Part shown: in pieces, positions 63,002 through 64,000 of the stretch | How positions within the stretch are numbered: position 1 is the first letter of the stretch | Layout: every line of letters begins with the position of its first letter | Source of the DNA: Nodosilinea sp. PGN35 | Lineage (GTDB): Bacteria; Cyanobacteriota; Cyanobacteriia; Phormidesmidales; Phormidesmidaceae | Assembly (NCBI RefSeq): GCF_029109325.1 | Contig: NZ_JAQKQJ010000021.1 | Coordinates: 116,475-180,474 of the forward strand | DNA: 64,000 bases | Direction: 5' to 3' | The notes under the pieces: model-generated | Told to the model about the DNA's origin: nothing | Seen by the model: only the letters and a program-made list of their open reading frames with translations | Databases searched by the model: none | Program-made: the position numbers and the translations under genes

Positions 63002-63466
63002 ATGAAGAATATTCTAATTTTTATAAGTCTATTTTTGTATATGATTTCCCTAGCAATTCCCAATTTTCTCTTCATCGAGACGCATTACGATTTTCAAAGC
63101 TCCTGGATCGCACCTTCACCTACTGTGTGGAGTGGATTGACTATACTAATGGCAGGGTGGTTTTGGCTTTTTGGACTTCAGTTTATCTGGTTTGCAAACC
63201 CTTTTTATTATTTAAGTCTTTGTTTTCTTTGGGCGAGCCGTTGGCGCGCCGCTATTGTTTCAAGTGGAATTGCGATTGCAATAGCCATAGTAAGTACGCT
63301 ACTGTTGCTGTTTCGACAATCTTTACCCGCTGACGTAATGGGTTTCACGCAACTAAGGCTACAGCGATTAGAACTAGGTTATTATCTTTGGCTGATATCG
63401 CTGCTAATTCCATTTGTACTGAGTCTAGGCCAATCCCTGAAGCGGACGAGCAACGGTGTGGGCTAA
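63002..63466 (+). CDS. Four-helix membrane protein, cassette region
   Basis: The 154-residue protein has predicted transmembrane helices at the N-terminus (ILIFISLFLYMISLAIPNFLF), around 45-65 (SGLTILMAGWFWLFGLQFIWF), 85-105 (AAIVSSGIAIAIAIVSTLLLLF) and at the C-terminus (YYLWLISLLIPFVLSLGQ). No family is recognised. It follows attC F by about 190 bp and is 29 bp before the PIN gene, so the two may share a cassette. Confidence 0.65.
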   Translation: MKNILIFISLFLYMISLAIPNFLFIETHYDFQSSWIAPSPTVWSGLTILMAGWFWLFGLQFIWFANPFYYLSLCFLWASRWRAAIVSSGIAIAIAIVSTLLLLFRQSLPADVMGFTQLRLQRLELGYYLWLISLLIPFVLSLGQSLKRTSNGVG

Positions 63467-63495
63467 AATAGAGCAAGTTGCCGCCTACTTCTTGC

Positions 63496-63969
63496 ATGAG
63501 TGAAGCTGTCTACATTGAAACGAGTATCTTAGGCTACCTCACTGCTCGACCCAGCAGGGATCTAGTTGTTGCTGCCAATATTGAGATAACCAGAGAGTGG
63601 TGGGATACCCGTCGCAGTAAGTTTCAGCTTTACATATCTCAAGCAGTCGTGAAGGAAACTTCCCAAGGGGATGCTCAAATCGCAACTCAGCGACTCGAAA
63701 TTGTTCGTGATTTTGAATTGCTCGAACTGAATCAGTCTGTCCTTGATCTAGCAGAGCAATTTCTGGAACTTAGTAGTCTTCCTTCAAAGGCTGATGTTGA
63801 CGCTATTCATATCGCAGCTGCAACAATTCATGGAATGGATTATCTGCTCACATGGAACTGCAAGCATATAGCTAATGCCCAAATTCAGAAGAAATTGGCA
63901 GAGATCAGTTTTAATTTTGGGTATGAATTACCGATTCTTTGTACACCCTATGAACTGCTTGGAGATTAA
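63496..63969 (+). CDS. PIN-domain toxin (VapC-like)
   Basis: The 157-residue protein has a PIN fold: VYIETSILGYLTARPS (first acidic site, Glu replacing the usual Asp), ISQAVVKETSQGD, and KADVDAIHIAAATIHGMDYLLTWNCKHIANA with the conserved acidic and hydrophobic pattern. It would act as a metal-dependent RNase. The start is the ATG at 63496; a TTG six codons earlier is in frame. The next ORF starts two bases after its stop and is probably the antitoxin. Confidence 0.85.
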   Translation: MSEAVYIETSILGYLTARPSRDLVVAANIEITREWWDTRRSKFQLYISQAVVKETSQGDAQIATQRLEIVRDFELLELNQSVLDLAEQFLELSSLPSKADVDAIHIAAATIHGMDYLLTWNCKHIANAQIQKKLAEISFNFGYELPILCTPYELLGD

Positions 63970-63971
63970 TT

Positions 63972-64000
63972 ATGTATCAAGATGTAATTGTGGAAGAAAT
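63972..64000 (+). CDS. Start of ORF after PIN toxin (probable antitoxin), cut by window edge
   Basis: An ATG at 63972, two bases after the PIN stop, opens a frame reading MYQDVIVEE to the window end. Position suggests the antitoxin partner; only nine codons are visible, so the family cannot be named. Confidence 0.5.

Overview
The window is cyanobacterial chromosome. The octamer GCGATCGC (HIP1) recurs in the GC-rich parts, and the vertical gene content is typical of the phylum: ndhH of NDH-1, the sulfolipid pair sqdB/sqdX, rsmH, an RppA/RppB two-component pair, an Uma2 nuclease and a DUF5996 protein. GC content and the large, mobile accessory portion point to a filamentous Leptolyngbya/Nodosilinea-like organism; the exact genus is inference.

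Layout. 1-7761 (minus) is the amino-terminal 2587 residues of a giant repeat protein, cadherin/VCBS-like domains followed by Calx-beta-like units, cut off by the window edge. 8.1-34.2 kb is mostly ordinary GC-rich core: AEC transporter, GH104-like lytic enzyme, ndhH | rsmH, a UbiH-like hydroxylase, Uma2, sqdX-sqdB, a MarR plus DrrAB-type exporter operon, an SRAP protease, FecR and outer-membrane proteins, a solute-binding lipoprotein, a sigma-like protein with a TPR protein, a CrtI-type desaturase, a Tat-exported MBL-fold protein, an M24 aminopeptidase and tRNA-Val(TAC). Short heptamer or octamer repeats and small palindromic elements sit in the gaps.

From the tRNA onward (34.2-64 kb) the character changes to lower GC, broken genes and mobile structures. 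(1) I find six complete integron-type attC recombination sites (A-F) and one apparent truncated one, with no integron integrase in the window; this fits a CALIN (attC cluster lacking an integrase). On the minus strand the cassettes carry an alpha/beta hydrolase, a small membrane protein, a BrnA/BrnT toxin-antitoxin pair with a nonsense codon in brnT, and a complete type II restriction-modification system with its own C-protein operator. On the plus strand they carry a DUF4238 protein and a two-gene ParA-like ATPase plus HEPN RNase unit, followed by a membrane protein and a PIN toxin. (2) A hybrid-sensor NarL-type two-component system (40.0-44.1 kb) is bracketed by about 195-bp inverted repeats carrying a 16-bp palindrome. 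(3) An RND metal-efflux-like module (52.6-58.9 kb) is bracketed by about 345-bp diverged inverted repeats full of hairpins and an iterated 16-bp motif, like transposon ends but with no transposase. (4) Between tRNA-Val and the two-component system lies a graveyard of redox or detoxification genes: ridA with a nonsense codon, a frameshifted dsbA-like gene, and deleted SDR and hydrolase remnants beside intact SDR, SnoaL-like and hydrolase genes.

The most promising undescribed unit is the ParA-HEPN pair delimited exactly by two attC sites. It looks like a mobile toxin or defence cassette and lies in an array that also carries restriction-modification and toxin-antitoxin genes.
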